Below, in pieces: positions 1 through 6,287 of a stretch of 39,031 nt of DNA. Every line of letters begins with the position of its first letter. The stretch's first letter is position 1. Under the pieces are notes generated by a model. That model ran no database searches and had not been told where the DNA came from. It saw only the letters and a list, made by a program, of their open reading frames with translations. This DNA comes from Fibrobacterota bacterium. GTDB taxonomy: Bacteria > Fibrobacterota > Chitinivibrionia > Chitinivibrionales > FEN-1185. The stretch is from contig PLWQ01000008.1 of NCBI GenBank assembly GCA_003165595.1, positions 1,167 through 40,197 on the forward strand. Direction: 5' to 3'. A program made the position numbers and the translations under genes.

Positions 1-46
1 CACGCCGCCAGCGTTCGTTCTGAGCCAGGATCAAACTCTCCATAGA
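1..46 (-). rRNA. rrs: 16S ribosomal RNA, 5' end only
   Basis: The reverse complement contains the universal 16S 5' segment AGAGTTTGATCCTGGCTCAG followed by the conserved AACGAACGCTGGCGGC. By alignment to that segment, the mature 5' end falls at about base 46, and the gene continues leftward out of the window. The leader and promoter to its right agree with the orientation. The exact mature end is inferred from the usual distance to the conserved block. Confidence 0.97.
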
Positions 47-107
47 TTTATGAAAAGTTCATTATCCCAACGTAATAAAAAAAAAGAATGTAATCAGAGA
101 ACCCGAT

Positions 108-154
108 CACACACATCCAAACTTTCAAAGAGCATCTGCCCTATTTTGGGGCAG
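108..154 (-). promoter_or_regulatory. rrn leader with boxB-like hairpin, boxA and boxC
   Basis: Read leftward, a stem-loop with CTGCCC/GGGCAG arms (136-154) is followed by TGCTCTTTGAAA (123-134), close to the bacterial boxA TGCTCTTTAACA, and then by ATGTGTGTG (108-116), resembling boxC. The order boxB, boxA, boxC matches Escherichia coli rrn leaders, where these elements recruit NusB, S10 and other factors to prevent Rho termination. Function here is inferred from that similarity. Confidence 0.75.
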
Positions 155-161
155 TTTTTTA

Positions 162-212
162 AATATACTAAACAACGGAATCGTTGTCAATATTCAAAAA
201 AAATATTTTTTT
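162..212 (-). promoter_or_regulatory. strong rRNA promoter with UP-like tract
   Basis: On the minus strand a perfect -35 TTGACA (185-190) is separated by exactly 17 nt from the -10 TATATT (162-167). Directly upstream (191-212) is an almost pure A/T tract, as expected of an alpha-subunit-binding UP element. Transcription should start near base 155, just before the boxB-like hairpin. This is the clearest sigma70-type promoter in the window. Confidence 0.85.
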
Positions 213-322
213 GACCCTGGTCTTACCCGTAGCATCGGAAGGAAATCAGGGGGTTTTAAAAGAACTTTGCGTTAGAAGCGTGTTAAATATACGGCGAAAA
301 AAGTGGAATGTCAAATATTATT

Positions 323-470
323 TTATTTTTCTTCATTTCCCCGATGAACGACGATTCTTCTGCAAAGATCCACGAACTGGTCAGGGCCAAGCCCGCTTTG
401 CAGTCGTTGATGAGCCACGACACGATTTCGAATTCCATCGTGCCCGCTTTCAGATCTCTATGGTCCACGT
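323..470 (-). pseudogene. decayed 3' end of a gene, copy A (possibly HNH-like)
   Basis: The minus strand reads VDHRDLKAGTMEFEIVSWL and INDCKAGL, then loses frame by one base and resumes as DQFVDLCRRIVVHRGNEEK before a stop at 323-325. The same peptide pattern and closely similar DNA occur at 1267-1445. No start codon or upstream gene body is recognisable, so this is a 3' remnant. The VDH...ND pattern resembles the C-terminal end of some small HNH-nuclease-like proteins, but that family assignment is tentative. Confidence 0.5.
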
Positions 471-475
471 AAGAA

Positions 476-506
476 GGCGGACAAAAAACTTTAGTTCTTG
501 TCCGCC
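476..506. repeat. inverted repeat with 9-bp arms
   Basis: GGCGGACAA at 476-484 pairs perfectly with TTGTCCGCC at 498-506 across a 13-nt loop. It lies just upstream, in the gene sense, of decayed copy A. No T tract follows on either strand, so it is not an obvious terminator. It could mark an old insertion border. Confidence 0.5.
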
Positions 507-570
507 AACAAAATCGGGCGTCCCCTTCGCGCGCGAAGTGGATAAAGAATCTCACCTTGTTCCGTGAAAT

Positions 571-732
571 TTATGCGGCGGCCCGTGATTTGTTTGCCGG
601 AGAACTCCGATTAACTTTTATTTTCCCGTTGAAAAGCATCACCATTTGCGATGGCGTCATTTTACAAATACGTCTCGACAACGCTTCACGCCGTTTGCGT
701 TGAAACGCCACTGAATCGAATTTTTTATTCAT
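571..732 (-). CDS. small antitoxin-like partner of the PIN protein
   Basis: This 53-residue reading frame begins MNKKFDSVAFQRKRREALSR and ends NKSRAAA. Its ATG lies inside the end of the PIN gene: the two frames overlap by 8 bases, which suggests translational coupling. Small proteins with a KFDsV-type start and an arginine/lysine-rich helix commonly follow PIN toxins of this type and are taken to be their antitoxins. The role here rests on that arrangement and on the N-terminal motif, not on a full domain match. The order is toxin first, antitoxin second. The C-terminal half contains MTPSQMVMLFNG, which may bind the toxin. Confidence 0.65.
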   Translation of the reverse strand: MNKKFDSVAFQRKRREALSRRICKMTPSQMVMLFNGKIKVNRSSPANKSRAAA

Positions 733-1177
733 GAATTATCTCCCTCGGGCTTCGTATTTCAACAACGGGATAGCCCATTTTCAAATTTACCGCGTTATAA
801 ATTCTGATTCTATCAAGATTAACGATATGCTTGAAATTCCAACTGGCAATAAGCTCCACATGATTTACCGTCGCAACGGCGATATGAAGCGTATCAACGC
901 GAAGTTGCGGTGAGAATTTCCCTTCTTTGAGATAGACGTTTGATAATTCGACGACATCCTCGGACAGTGTGATGATTTCCGCCGTCGCCTCCACTTTTTT
1001 GAAAAAAGCCATGACGTTCTGCGGAGCGCCCTGGATTTCTTCCACGGTTACGGAGGAAATGACCGGACGAAACAGGCCCAATTCAAACTCATGGAAAAGC
1101 CGCTTCGTATATCGGGCAAATTCTTCATCGAACATGCCGCCAATCACCGAATTGTCTATGTAGACTCTCTTAATCAT
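725..1177 (-). CDS. PIN-domain ribonuclease, VapC-like toxin
   Basis: A 150-residue protein with the PIN fold throughout. RVYIDNSVIGG at the N-terminus holds the first acidic metal ligand (Asp8). VEEIQ near residue 46 supplies Glu, and LRVDTLHIA holds Asp95. The ASWNFKHI segment near residue 112 is typical of this VapC subgroup, whose members often begin YIDtSVfGGyFDeeF. PIN toxins cut RNA, usually tRNA or rRNA, using Mg ions. The gene overlaps the small downstream gene by 8 bases as in a type II toxin-antitoxin pair. The pair sits between two decayed copies of the same gene tail (323-470 and 1267-1445), so it probably arrived by transfer or local rearrangement. The RNA target cannot be read from sequence. 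Confidence 0.85.
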   Translation of the reverse strand: MIKRVYIDNSVIGGMFDEEFARYTKRLFHEFELGLFRPVISSVTVEEIQGAPQNVMAFFKKVEATAEIITLSEDVVELSNVYLKEGKFSPQLRVDTLHIAVATVNHVELIASWNFKHIVNLDRIRIYNAVNLKMGYPVVEIRSPREIIHE

Positions 1178-1266
1178 TCGACCGCCTCGTCACGTTTTTT
1201 ACCCGGATAATCCTGATCTGATGAATATAAAGACGTCTCAGGACAAAAAGCAAGACAAAACGCTGC

Positions 1267-1445
1267 TCACTGCCCCTTACGGTGCGCCACCATTTTCTTG
1301 CACAGATTCACGAACTGCTCCGGGCTAAGCCCGCTCTTGCAGTCGTTGACGAGCCACGAGACGATTTCGAATTCCAGCGTGACCGAGTTCGGGTCTTTAT
1401 GATCGACCGTGGGCATGAGAAGGAATTTGTCATTGTAATCGTCGC
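1267..1445 (-). pseudogene. decayed 3' end of a gene, copy B (possibly HNH-like)
   Basis: The minus strand reads DDYNDKFLLMPTVDHKDPNS, then LEFEIVSWLVNDCKSGL and PEQFVNLCKKMVAHRKGQ before a stop at 1267. It parallels copy A at 323-470. The frame is closed by a TGA about 50 bases before the conserved part, and the only in-frame ATG (1416) would give 49 residues without a ribosome-binding site. I treat it as a truncated 3' remnant. The family is uncertain: HNH-like endonuclease C-termini have a similar VDH...NDxK pattern. Confidence 0.5.
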
Positions 1446-1539
1446 CGCCGGCTCTTAATCATTTCTTATCTCGCCCACCCGCTGCACCCAAAACGCGGCA
1501 GGGGTTAGCCTAGGATATTTTGCTTTTGAACAACTCCAA

Positions 1540-2511
1540 CTATTTTCCAATAAATTTTCTTCGAACCCATTCTAGTTTTGGCTTTGGTTCGGCATAGTTA
1601 TCTGGATTAGGACCAATGAATATTTCTAGCTTCTGTTGCTTCCAGTCAGGACATATACCACCAAAGAGACCTGCATCGACTAAAGCCGCAGTAATTGTTT
1701 CACTTTGTGAAGTTGGTTTGTCATAAGCTACACCAAATCCTTGTGGGTAAACACCTCCCAATCCCCGGATTATTTGTCCGTTCCGCCATCCAGCAGAATC
1801 CATTGCGCTCTTGATCTCACACGCCAGATTATAAGACTCCATGTCGTTCATCAGCGCCTGTATATCATAATCAATAGGTTCAACCCTTTTTAATTCCTGG
1901 ATTACCAGGTCCCGGTGGCCTTTAATAGTTCTGGCAGTTGGGCGTTCATTGATTATGTTTCTTGTGGTTTGTTCACCAGATTGATTAAGGGAAACAACAT
2001 TCCCACCAGTTAATTGATCTGGCTGTTGTCCATTTGTTGGTAGAGATGTCCCTTTTAATACAATTGAATCAAAAGCCTCACTTAACGAAATCAGTGAGTT
2101 TTCCGCTCTCACACGAGTGGAAGAGTCTGATATAGTTTTCTCTTTTAACCATCTCTCAATATTGCAGATTGTCGCTCGGTAGGCATTTGCTTTCACATAA
2201 AATTCTTGTGATACTTTTACAGTTTTTCCAGACGTATTGCGTGCAATATCTCTTAGACTAGCCACTATAGAAACATCCCCAGACGCATTCTTTATCAACT
2301 TTGCATCTACCTGCGCAGCAAGCGCAAACTTAGTTGCAAGATCAATTACTTCTTGTTTGTCATAGCCTTCGACCGCTTCCATCCATTCAAGGCCTGGCGC
2401 TTTGCAGTCATCGCCTCGTAAGATACTTTTATTTCGAGGATAGAATAGACCGCATCCTTGATAAACAAAGGACAGCATCACAAGAACCACTACCATCCTC
2501 GAATATTTCAT
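1540..2511 (-). CDS. putative lipoprotein of unknown function
   Basis: 323 residues. The first 20 form a signal peptide (KYSRMVVVLVMLSFVYQGC) ending in a lipobox-like YQGC, so Cys20 would be lipidated and the protein exported. I recognise no domain. The middle (about residues 50-140) looks helical, and a Gln/Asn/Gly-rich stretch follows near 160-185. Later cysteines (CEIK, GGICPDW) could form a disulfide in the periplasm. An SD-like AGGGG lies about 6 bases before the ATG. The gene is visibly AT-richer than its surroundings and stands alone, which suggests recent acquisition. Confidence 0.75.
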   Translation of the reverse strand: MKYSRMVVVLVMLSFVYQGCGLFYPRNKSILRGDDCKAPGLEWMEAVEGYDKQEVIDLATKFALAAQVDAKLIKNASGDVSIVASLRDIARNTSGKTVKVSQEFYVKANAYRATICNIERWLKEKTISDSSTRVRAENSLISLSEAFDSIVLKGTSLPTNGQQPDQLTGGNVVSLNQSGEQTTRNIINERPTARTIKGHRDLVIQELKRVEPIDYDIQALMNDMESYNLACEIKSAMDSAGWRNGQIIRGLGGVYPQGFGVAYDKPTSQSETITAALVDAGLFGGICPDWKQQKLEIFIGPNPDNYAEPKPKLEWVRRKFIGK

Positions 2512-2918
2512 AAGTGCCCCTGCAAGGTAAGTCCTGTGGCAGTAATATGGGAAGCAAATAGGCTGCTGTAAAAATTAACTGATAGGGATTATCTCTTTTC
2601 GTGGGCTGCTGGGCGTATAAAGAGAGTTTCTTTACAGGCGCTCATTTTGGCCCCCGTTTCTCCGTTCCCGTCGTCCCAGCTTTAACGGCTTTACCGAAAA
2701 ATATAGGTAGTCCGCGCAACATTGTCAAACCTGAGAATACAGGTTTCGTGGCTTCTCCCCCGAAGGGGACTTCCAAGGGTCGTCTCCCCCGGCCTCGGCC
2801 GGCTTCGCCGCCCTCAGCAGTCGTTTATGGACATAAGGAACTTGCCGAGTGCCTAGTCCAAAATCGTAATCTCACCATGTAAACCCGTGCCCCCCGCACC
2901 CCGATCCTGCGCCGCCTC
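2512..2918. other. intergenic stretch without a recognisable gene
   Basis: About 400 bases separate the lipoprotein gene from the glucanase remnant. The right half is GC-rich with short C- and G-runs and simple hairpins. A 93-codon open frame on the plus strand (2601-2882) has no SD, no recognisable family and a Pro/Arg-rich composition, so I do not call it. The part next to 2511 should hold the lipoprotein promoter, but no convincing -35/-10 pair stands out. Confidence 0.6.
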
Positions 2919-3310
2919 TCAATACCCCACCGCGATAATCAGCCATTGCGCTCCGCCGTGAGAGGCGAACGCAGCCCAGTTTCCGTAATCGTCGTAAGGA
3001 AAGCCGTAGCATTTATTCCTGAGCGAACGCCGGTGCATGTACCGGGAGTAGAAATTGCAGGGGGTCTTCTGGTAGAAAAGGGTTCCGTCCATCCATTTCG
3101 ATTGGTCAAGGTCCGCGACGTGCCTGTTGAGCGCCGAGCCGAGGGCCGGGACGTTGGCGGGTCCTTGAAGTCGGTTTGTCCCACCATGACATAAAGACGG
3201 CCGGCCGGATCGTTCGCCAGATTGATGGTGGATACGGTGCTCAGGCGTTGCGGAGCCTGCCGCGACCATCCGCACGAAAAGGGGATTGCCGGGCGTGGCT
3301 TTTGGTTGTG
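2919..3310 (-). pseudogene. remnant of a GH64-type beta-1,3-glucanase
   Basis: The minus strand encodes the C-terminal end of a glycosidase: INLANDPAGRLYVMVGQTD, then after a one-base frame loss in a C run near 3160, ANVPALGSALNRHVADL, CNFYSRYMHRRSL and CYGFPYDDYGNW, ending LIIAVGY and a stop at 2919. The NFYSrfmHehSi...YGFpYDD pattern is characteristic of the family 64 laminaripentaose-producing glucanase fold. The 5' part is missing: upstream sequence belongs to the oppositely oriented Trm112-like gene. It is therefore truncated and frameshifted. A sequencing error could explain the frameshift but not the missing N-terminus. Confidence 0.55.
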
Positions 3311-3367
3311 CAGGCCACCTGTGCGATATATTTTAACGAAATAACCTCGCAAAAAAGGAGCACCCGC

Positions 3368-3628
3368 ATGGTCGACAAAGAACTTCTCGATATCCTCTGC
3401 TGCCCTGAGACAAAGCAGGATGTCACCCTGGTCGAGGGCGACATCATCAAGAAGATCAACGCAAAAATCAAGGAAGGTACGCTCAAGAACCGGGGCGGTG
3501 AAGTTGTCAAAGAGGCGATAGACGCCGGCCTGTTGCGGGAAGACAAGAAGTTTCTCTATCCCATACGGGAAGACATTCCGATCATGTTGATCGACGAGGC
3601 CATCCCGGCCGAGCAGTTCGGCGCATAG
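3368..3628 (+). CDS. Trm112-like (UPF0434/YcaR) small protein
   Basis: 86 residues beginning VDKELLDILCCPETKQDV and ending with YPIREDIPIML, the two hallmark blocks of the Trm112p-like family. Family members are small zinc-ribbon-like proteins, and the eukaryotic and archaeal ones activate methyltransferases. The usual second Cys pair is absent and about 30 residues are inserted between the blocks, so metal binding is doubtful. ATG 3368 is chosen because AAGGAG lies 8 bases upstream; the open frame extends further 5' without support. It is the first gene of the rightward cluster, and a large hairpin (3641-3680) follows it. Confidence 0.85.
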   Translation: MVDKELLDILCCPETKQDVTLVEGDIIKKINAKIKEGTLKNRGGEVVKEAIDAGLLREDKKFLYPIREDIPIMLIDEAIPAEQFGA

Positions 3629-3640
3629 TGTATTCTTCCC

Positions 3641-3680
3641 GATTTGTTTGAACGTTGCGCGCAATCGCCTCAAACAAATC
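3641..3680. repeat. large stem-loop after the Trm112-like gene
   Basis: GATTTGTTTGA (3641-3651) pairs perfectly with TCAAACAAATC (3670-3680). Inside the loop is a second palindrome, TTGCGCGCAA (3655-3664). No T tract follows, so it is not a classic intrinsic terminator. It may stabilise the upstream mRNA or bind a protein. Confidence 0.65.
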
Positions 3681-3771
3681 AATCGCCGTATGCTGCTTCC
3701 CAAAGTATTTTCTACCAGGCGGGATTTCCGCTAGAGGTTCATGCCGTTATCTAACCTCCATAGAGGGTTTC

Positions 3772-4485
3772 ATGAGTAAACGAGCCGCTATTCCTGCTTT
3801 CGTTTCCATTCTGCTCGCCGGTGCGCTATCGGCCTTCGCCGCAGCGCCTGCTGCAAAGACCGATTCACTCGCGACGAAGCAAATATCCCTCGCGGCCGCC
3901 GACACCGCAAAGCACACACATTTTGGCCGGCTCTCGATTGTCACCACGCCCGCTGGCGCGGAAGTAACCGTCGATAGCGTGCCAAAGGGCCTGTGCCCGG
4001 TCACGGTTGACAGCCTTACTCCCGGACTCCATGTGCTCATTGTCAAGGCAACGGGATATTTCGGCAAGAAGATAAGTGTGGAGATCCCGGGTGACAGCAC
4101 CCTGAGCCTGAACGTAGCCCTGGTGCTGCCTTCCCACCTCGTGGTTGTGAGCGAGCCCGCGGGAGCCGCCGCGTTTCTCGACGATAAAGAGCTTGGCCTT
4201 ACCCCGTGCGACAACCCCCGCCTCAAGCCGGGCGAACATACTGTCAAGATCGATAAGACCGGCTTTGTATCGGCGGAAAAACGCATTACTTTGACTGAAG
4301 GCAAGACCGATTCCCTGTCGGTTGTTCTGCGGCAGGTTCCTTCAAGTGGCACGGAAAAGAAGCCGGCGCCGGTGATGCCGAAGAAAAAGGGGTTCGACAG
4401 AGTCGCCGCACTCGTCGCAGTGGGCGTTTTTGTGGTATTCGGCGTCGTCATCCTTGGCGTGGAAATGCACGAAGCCGCCCAGTAG
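3772..4485 (+). CDS. secreted PEGA-repeat protein with C-terminal membrane anchor
   Basis: 237 residues. A signal peptide (about 1-25, ending AFAAAP) is followed by two PEGA-type repeats. The first is around 47-110 (LSIVTTPAGAEVTVDSVPKG) and the second around 118-185 (LVVVSEPAGAAAFLDDKELG), each with the typical GxHxvxixKxGY/F ending. A Lys/Pro linker and a hydrophobic helix (ALVAVGVFVVFGVVILGV) near the C-terminus follow. PEGA repeats are beta-rich surface modules of diderm bacteria, probably binding cell-wall or surface partners. ATG 3772 gives the signal peptide; the frame is open further upstream. The next gene begins 36 bases later, so they are likely co-transcribed. Confidence 0.85.
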   Translation: MSKRAAIPAFVSILLAGALSAFAAAPAAKTDSLATKQISLAAADTAKHTHFGRLSIVTTPAGAEVTVDSVPKGLCPVTVDSLTPGLHVLIVKATGYFGKKISVEIPGDSTLSLNVALVLPSHLVVVSEPAGAAAFLDDKELGLTPCDNPRLKPGEHTVKIDKTGFVSAEKRITLTEGKTDSLSVVLRQVPSSGTEKKPAPVMPKKKGFDRVAALVAVGVFVVFGVVILGVEMHEAAQ

Positions 4486-4521
4486 GAAACAGACCTGTCC
4501 CGCAATGTCAAGAAAAAACCG

Positions 4522-5277
4522 ATGACCGCTTTGTTTCGCCTCGTACCTGTTATTGCCGCTGTCGCGGCGCCGCTTTGCGCCCAGATGGCACCGGTGCCGG
4601 GCGGCTCCTTTACAATGGGAATCGATGGCGGCGAGCAGAACCAGGCGCCCGCCCACGCGGTTTCGATCTCTCCGTTTCACATTGACAAAACAGAAGTGAC
4701 GTTTTTGCAGTACGACTCATGCGTGCGCTTGGGCGCCTGCACGCCGGCGCACTACGACGACGGCGCATGCGTCATCTGGACGCAACAGGGATTCAGAAAC
4801 GTGAGAGTACCGCCTGCGCTTCGCAACGGCCGCTACCCTGTGGTTTGCGTCACCTGGTATCAGGCGCAGGGCTTTTGCCAGGCGCACGGCAAGCGGCTGC
4901 CAACCGAAGCCCAGTGGGAATATGCGGCTCTGGCCGGACATTCCGCGCAATATTCCTGGGGGAACGAATCTCCTTCGGCCTCGCGCTGCCCGCAGCCTCC
5001 GGCAAATCGTCCGGAAAAGACCGCGTCGTTTACTCCGAATCCGTGGGGATTGTACGATATGACCGGTAACGTGTGGGAATGGACTGCGGATCACTATGAT
5101 CCCGACTACTACACGGTCTCCCCGCAATCCGACCCGCAGGGCGCCGAGGTCGGCCAGTACCGGGTTATCAGGGGCGGCGGCTGGTACTCCACGGCATCGC
5201 AGCTCAAAATCAAGAACCGCCACTGGTTCGAGCCGAATTTCGGGGAAGTGAGTGTGGGGTTCAGATGCGCGCGTTGA
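4522..5277 (+). CDS. exported FGE-fold (sulfatase-modifying factor) protein
   Basis: 251 residues: a signal peptide (1-20, ending PLCAQ), then a single FGE-sulfatase/C-type-lectin-like domain. Landmarks in order are PVPGGSFTMG (23-32), HIDKTEVT, PVVCVTWYQAQGFC, KRLPTEAQWEYAA, LYDMTGNVWEWTAD and RVIRGGGWYS, ending VGFRCAR. True formylglycine-generating enzymes have catalytic/copper-binding cysteines just after the RGGS motif; here that segment is YSTASQLKIKNRHW and lacks them. It is therefore more likely a non-catalytic or divergent extracytoplasmic family member. It overlaps the next gene by 13 bases, indicating coupling. Confidence 0.88.
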   Translation: MTALFRLVPVIAAVAAPLCAQMAPVPGGSFTMGIDGGEQNQAPAHAVSISPFHIDKTEVTFLQYDSCVRLGACTPAHYDDGACVIWTQQGFRNVRVPPALRNGRYPVVCVTWYQAQGFCQAHGKRLPTEAQWEYAALAGHSAQYSWGNESPSASRCPQPPANRPEKTASFTPNPWGLYDMTGNVWEWTADHYDPDYYTVSPQSDPQGAEVGQYRVIRGGGWYSTASQLKIKNRHWFEPNFGEVSVGFRCAR

Positions 5278-5939
5278 CAATGACATTTGTTTTTTCGTGC
5301 GGGGCGCTGCTTTCGCTCTGGGGCCCGGCTCGGGCGGTTCAGGTGCACAGCGTCGACCGCGACGGCCGGGCCATACAACTTGACGGCTTTCTGCTTGAAT
5401 GGAAGAAAAGTGACGCGGCGTATCTGGCCAAAGACTCGTTGTGGCTCTACGATGTGCTTAACACACGAGAGGGCCTTACTGGCTATTTCGCAACCGGCAA
5501 GAAGGCGCCCTGCGGGTTGTGGAAATTCCGGTTCCTGCCGCACCGCTTATCTCCCTATTCCTCCATGGAACTGCAGGCTTCTCTCGATTCGCTGCGCCCC
5601 TTCTACCGGACCGCGCCGCTCCCTGGCGCTGTGCAGGGAGGCATTGCCGCCGAATGGGTGGTTCCCTGGGACAGCATCTGGCACGATTCAACAGGCGCCT
5701 ATCAGGTTGGCCTTTTCGCGTTTGACACCTGCGGAGATACGATTCAACCGACTATTTTTGCCGGACGCGTGTACCATCCCAAGCCCGCGCCATGGGGCGG
5801 CGTGTACCTCAAGCTTCTCCTGCTGGGCGGCATGATGATTGTTCTCTATTATTTGCAGCGGCGGGCGAGAAAAAGAAAGAAACCTACGCGTAGAAGGGCA
5901 CTTTCCGGTACGGATGGGGCGCCCCAAAACGACGATTGA
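5265..5939 (+). CDS. exported protein with C-terminal transmembrane helix, unknown
   Basis: 224 residues. An N-terminal signal peptide (to about residue 24, PARAVQ) is followed by a domain of about 150 residues rich in aromatic residues (EWKKSDAAYL, LWKFRFLP, AAEWVVPWDSIWHD), a hydrophobic segment near 182-198 (LKLLLLGGMMIVLYYL) and a basic tail (RRARKRKKPTRRR). The topology fits a periplasmic domain anchored in the inner membrane. The middle faintly recalls carbohydrate-binding beta-sandwich domains (DGFLLEW start, WDSIWHDSTGAYQVG), but I do not assign a family. ATG 5265 overlaps the FGE gene; ATG 5280 is an alternative. Confidence 0.75.
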   Translation: MRALTMTFVFSCGALLSLWGPARAVQVHSVDRDGRAIQLDGFLLEWKKSDAAYLAKDSLWLYDVLNTREGLTGYFATGKKAPCGLWKFRFLPHRLSPYSSMELQASLDSLRPFYRTAPLPGAVQGGIAAEWVVPWDSIWHDSTGAYQVGLFAFDTCGDTIQPTIFAGRVYHPKPAPWGGVYLKLLLLGGMMIVLYYLQRRARKRKKPTRRRALSGTDGAPQNDD

Positions 5940-5970
5940 CGGTTGCGGCCCTGACATCCGAAGATTCGGC

Positions 5971-6150
5971 ATTCAAGAACCCCCGCAGCACCACGACTGG
6001 GACCGCGAATACAGCCGGATGTACGCCCGCGTGAGCACCCTGCAATTCGCAAACTTTGGGATTGAAAGACCCCGCAGCAAGCTGCGGGGACCTCGATTAC
6101 GACCGGATGTACACCCCGGTGAGCAGCCTGCAATGCGCGCGCTGCGGGAT
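5971..6150 (+). repeat. two imperfect tandem copies of a 90-bp repeat
   Basis: Copy 1 (5971-6060) and copy 2 (6061-6150) share the ordered blocks CCCCGCAGCA, CCGGATGTAC, GTGAGCA and CCTGCAAT; a third copy starts ATTCAAGATAGG and stops. Copy 2 contains a perfect 20-bp palindrome (6070-6089). The unit is not coding in any convincing frame. It lies between the membrane-anchored protein gene and lptD and may be a member of a dispersed repeat family. Confidence 0.7.
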
Positions 6151-6287
6151 TCAAGATAGGGAAAATCCTGCGGCCGCATGCGCCGCAATTCGTGGTTTGC
6201 ATCCGGACAATCTTCCTTTTGTTTCGTCGTAGTCCTTCCGCGCTCTAAAGTATTTTATTGCTCAAAGGAAGTCCCGTTCGAACCATC

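Noticed and set aside
184-567. Open frame on the plus strand through the rRNA upstream region
   Set aside because: It runs antisense to the decayed gene tail and starts inside the UP tract of the rRNA promoter; no SD or recognisable product.
2601-2882. Open frame of 93 codons on the plus strand
   Set aside because: There is no SD and no recognisable family. The composition is Pro/Arg-rich from GC-rich spacer DNA, and it ends where the glucanase remnant begins.
4522-5277. Calling the FGE-fold protein a true formylglycine-generating enzyme
   Set aside because: The cysteines expected after the RGG motif are absent and no sulfatase gene is nearby.
5971-6150. Tandem repeat considered as a CRISPR array
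   Set aside because: Units are 90 bp, directly adjacent, diverged throughout and without spacers; no cas genes nearby.
5839-6202. Open frames on both strands across the 90-bp tandem repeat
   Set aside because: They arise from repeat sequence without stops; the peptides are repetitive, Arg/Cys/Gly-rich and lack SDs.
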